14,889 bases of DNA from Lachnospiraceae bacterium UBA7205 (GTDB lineage: Bacteria > Bacillota > Clostridia > Lachnospirales > Lachnospiraceae). Below the pieces are notes generated by a model, which saw only the letters and a program-made list of their open reading frames with translations, made no database searches and had not been told where the DNA came from. Both the position numbers and the translations under genes were made by a program. Shown in pieces: positions 13,314 through 14,889 of the stretch. The stretch lies in contig DKUL01000028.1 in the NCBI GenBank assembly GCA_002490665.1, positions 1-14,889 of the forward strand. The letters are read 5' to 3'. Position 1 is the stretch's first letter. Each line of letters begins with the position of its first letter.

Positions 13314-14667
13314 ATATATCAGCCTTACGATGGTGGAATGCGTAAAGGCGCTGAACCAGCATGGGCGCATGATCATCACGGGATTAATCCGGCATGAACA
13401 TGAACAGGAGTATATGGCACTCGCGGCAAGGGAGACATGGGTGTGTGTAAAGGCAGTTTCAGAGGGCGGTGAGGAACAGGTATTTTTTCATGGGATTCTG
13501 ACCGGAATGCAGATGAAAAAAGAAGCACAGGCATCCGTGATGACAATTGAAATCCGGACGGGAAGCTTTCTGCTGGACATAGAAAAGCATACGCGGTCTT
13601 TTCAAGATGCAGGCTTTTCCTATGAGAGCGTTGTGGCTTCCTGCGTGACGTCGGCAGGAGGCTATTCGATTATGCTTGAAAAGGAAGATGTACCGACAGG
13701 GTGCTTTTTCATGCAGTACAATGAGACAGACTGGGCGTTTATCCGGCGCATCGCGTCTTATGCGGGTGTCGTGCTCCGTCCGGAGTATGCGACAGGCGGA
13801 AAAAAGATTTATCTGGGCTACAGCGGAAGGCGTGTCACCGGAAATCTGGAACCGGACAGTTATCAGGTGGTACAGAATTTTGGGGCAAATGCGCCGGCAG
13901 ATGCATTTGGCGGAAAAGGATTTGCCGGCGAGACGGCATATATTGTGCAGACAAGGGAGATTTATGACCTTGGGGATACCGTTACTTTTCAGGGCAGAAA
14001 ACTTGTGGCGGGCAGGATTGAAAGCCGTCTTGAGGGGCAGGAGCTTTGCCATACATATCATCTTATTCCGGAGCGGGATGGCAGGCTGCCTGCCTTGTAC
14101 AACGGCCTGCTGCATGGCGTGGCGCTAAAGGCAAGGGTGCTGGCGGTGGAGACGACGGTGGTACAAGTACAGTTTGACGAAGATGAAAACAAGGATGGTT
14201 GCGGCAGGCGCTGGTTTGATTTTGCGACAGTCTATTCCACGCCGGACGGGGCTGGCTGGTACTGTATGCCGGAAGTCGGTGACGAGGTCAGGGTCGTATT
14301 TCCGGACAACTGCGAGGGGCACGCCTATGTGGCGAGCAGTGTCCATGTCGGAAGTGCGGGCGGGAGGACGAATCCCGATGAAAAATTCTGGCGTAACAGG
14401 CACAATAAAGAAATCCGGTTCACGCCGGATTCGCTGACGCTGACGAACAATAACGGATTGACGGTGCAGCTCTCGGACGCGGAGGGCATCAAAATATGCA
14501 GTGACAAGGATATCGTGTTAAAGTCGGATGGGGAAGTGCGGATAAAGAGCCAGAACGCGGGTGTCTACATGGATGCCGCGGACAAGATGCTGTTCCGGCA
14601 GGGAGCGGCAAAAATCCAGATGGAGGATGCCATATGGATTGAGGGCGGCAAAATATACATGAATTAA
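13279..14667 (+). CDS. VgrG/Pvc8-like contractile-injection spike protein
   Basis: A 462-residue protein with the domain order of phage gp27-gp5 and VgrG. Residues 1-260 form the gp27-like trimer base, including the typical F-M-Q-Y-N-E-T-D-W-A-F-I-R-R-I-A-S-Y-A-G (about 144-163). An OB-fold gp5-like domain follows around 290-355, with G-W-Y-C-M-P-E-V-G-D-E-V-R-V-V-F (326-341). Last comes a repetitive beta-prism spike (about 385-462) with alternating I/V steps such as I-K-I-C-S-D-K-D-I-V-L-K-S-D-G-E-V-R-I-K. The ATG at 13279 has GGAGGAG in front and lies inside the end of the previous gene. In this family the trimer caps the inner tube and carries effectors or a PAAR tip. The protein ends with the spike and has no toxin extension. 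Whether it belongs to a phage tail, tailocin, eCIS or T6SS-like machine cannot be told here. Confidence 0.9.
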   Translation: MRAVKIIVEPFEYISLTMVECVKALNQHGRMIITGLIRHEHEQEYMALAARETWVCVKAVSEGGEEQVFFHGILTGMQMKKEAQASVMTIEIRTGSFLLDIEKHTRSFQDAGFSYESVVASCVTSAGGYSIMLEKEDVPTGCFFMQYNETDWAFIRRIASYAGVVLRPEYATGGKKIYLGYSGRRVTGNLEPDSYQVVQNFGANAPADAFGGKGFAGETAYIVQTREIYDLGDTVTFQGRKLVAGRIESRLEGQELCHTYHLIPERDGRLPALYNGLLHGVALKARVLAVETTVVQVQFDEDENKDGCGRRWFDFATVYSTPDGAGWYCMPEVGDEVRVVFPDNCEGHAYVASSVHVGSAGGRTNPDEKFWRNRHNKEIRFTPDSLTLTNNNGLTVQLSDAEGIKICSDKDIVLKSDGEVRIKSQNAGVYMDAADKMLFRQGAAKIQMEDAIWIEGGKIYMN

Positions 14668-14695
14668 CGCGATGGTCAAAAAAAGAGAGGTAAAA

Positions 14696-14889
14696 ATGAA
14701 GCAGAATTATGAAATCACCGGGGAGCAGATTGTTGTCAGCTCGGACATACCGATACTTTCCCTGTGGGACATTGAGATAAGCCACAGGGTCAACGAGCAC
14801 AGTACGTTGGTGCTGGATGCAGCCCTGTCGGAGGAGCAGGGAGAGGATATCCTGCGCACGGACTGGACGGACAGCCGGATATCCGTGCT
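14696..14889 (+). CDS. Second VgrG-like protein, N-terminal part (cut by window end)
   Basis: AGAGAGG five bases ahead of ATG 14696 starts an open frame that runs off the window after 64 complete codons. Residues 17-64 (D-I-P-I-L-S-L-W-D-I-E-I-S-H-R-V-N-E-H-S-T-L-V-L and onward to R-I-S-V) align by pattern with residues 13-57 of the preceding spike protein: K-A-L-N-Q-H-G-R-M-I-I-T-G and ending W-V-C-V, with an acidic helix E-E-Q-G-E-D between. This is the first strand-helix unit of the gp27-like domain. It suggests a second spike subunit or paralog in tandem. It is 28 bases behind the first spike gene and clearly in the same operon. The rest of the protein is unseen. Confidence 0.7.
   Translation, partial: MKQNYEITGEQIVVSSDIPILSLWDIEISHRVNEHSTLVLDAALSEEQGEDILRTDWTDSRISV

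Noticed and set aside
13459..14115. Minus-strand open frame of 218 codons opposite the spike gene
   Set aside because: It lies fully within a well-supported gene, has no ribosome binding site, and its protein is Cys/His/Arg-rich in the manner of shadow frames.

Overview
The window looks like the chromosome of an anaerobic low-to-mid GC Firmicute, most likely a member of the Lachnospiraceae (Clostridia). The basis is two tRNA genes without an encoded CCA end, a Spo0A-type DNA-binding domain, an RqcH/NFACT protein, strong AGGAGG-type ribosome binding sites and sigma-A-like promoters. The family-level call is an inference; no 16S or other marker is present.

Layout. Positions 2-159 hold elongator tRNA-Met(CAU) and tRNA-Val(UAC) on the minus strand, with a near-consensus promoter at 191-219. 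All protein genes are on the plus strand. At 310-1398 lie two small flavodoxin-fold (FMN-reductase-like) proteins. A 331-base leader region follows, with a promoter and three copies of TTGGGAG, ahead of a receiver-less Spo0A-like regulator (1730-2275). Next come glycogen synthase glgA (2422-3870) and, 28 bases later, the ribosome quality control factor rqcH (3899-5650), closed by a terminator.

The second half is accessory in character. A regulatory region with two 30-bp-spaced copies of a dyad (CCGGAACTATAGTTCCGG) touches the promoter of an 1871-residue secreted, membrane- or wall-anchored protein made of about 16 Ig-like modules (5936-11551). The gene shows recent internal duplication, a 10-residue-repeat linker, an abrupt change in base composition, and a C-terminus shaped like an LPXTG sorting signal whose T and G are missing. 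A strong terminator follows.

Directly behind that terminator begins a tight, overlapping operon (11637 to beyond the window end): an unrecognised protein, an Imm11/DUF1629-like protein, a DcrB/DUF1795-like protein resembling Eag-type secretion chaperones, a VgrG/gp27-gp5-like spike protein, and the start of a second protein resembling the VgrG N-terminus. This is the most interesting part: a spike-and-chaperone module of a contractile injection system, in a probable Gram-positive. No sheath, tube, baseplate, ATPase or toxin gene is visible here, so the complete system cannot be judged from this window.
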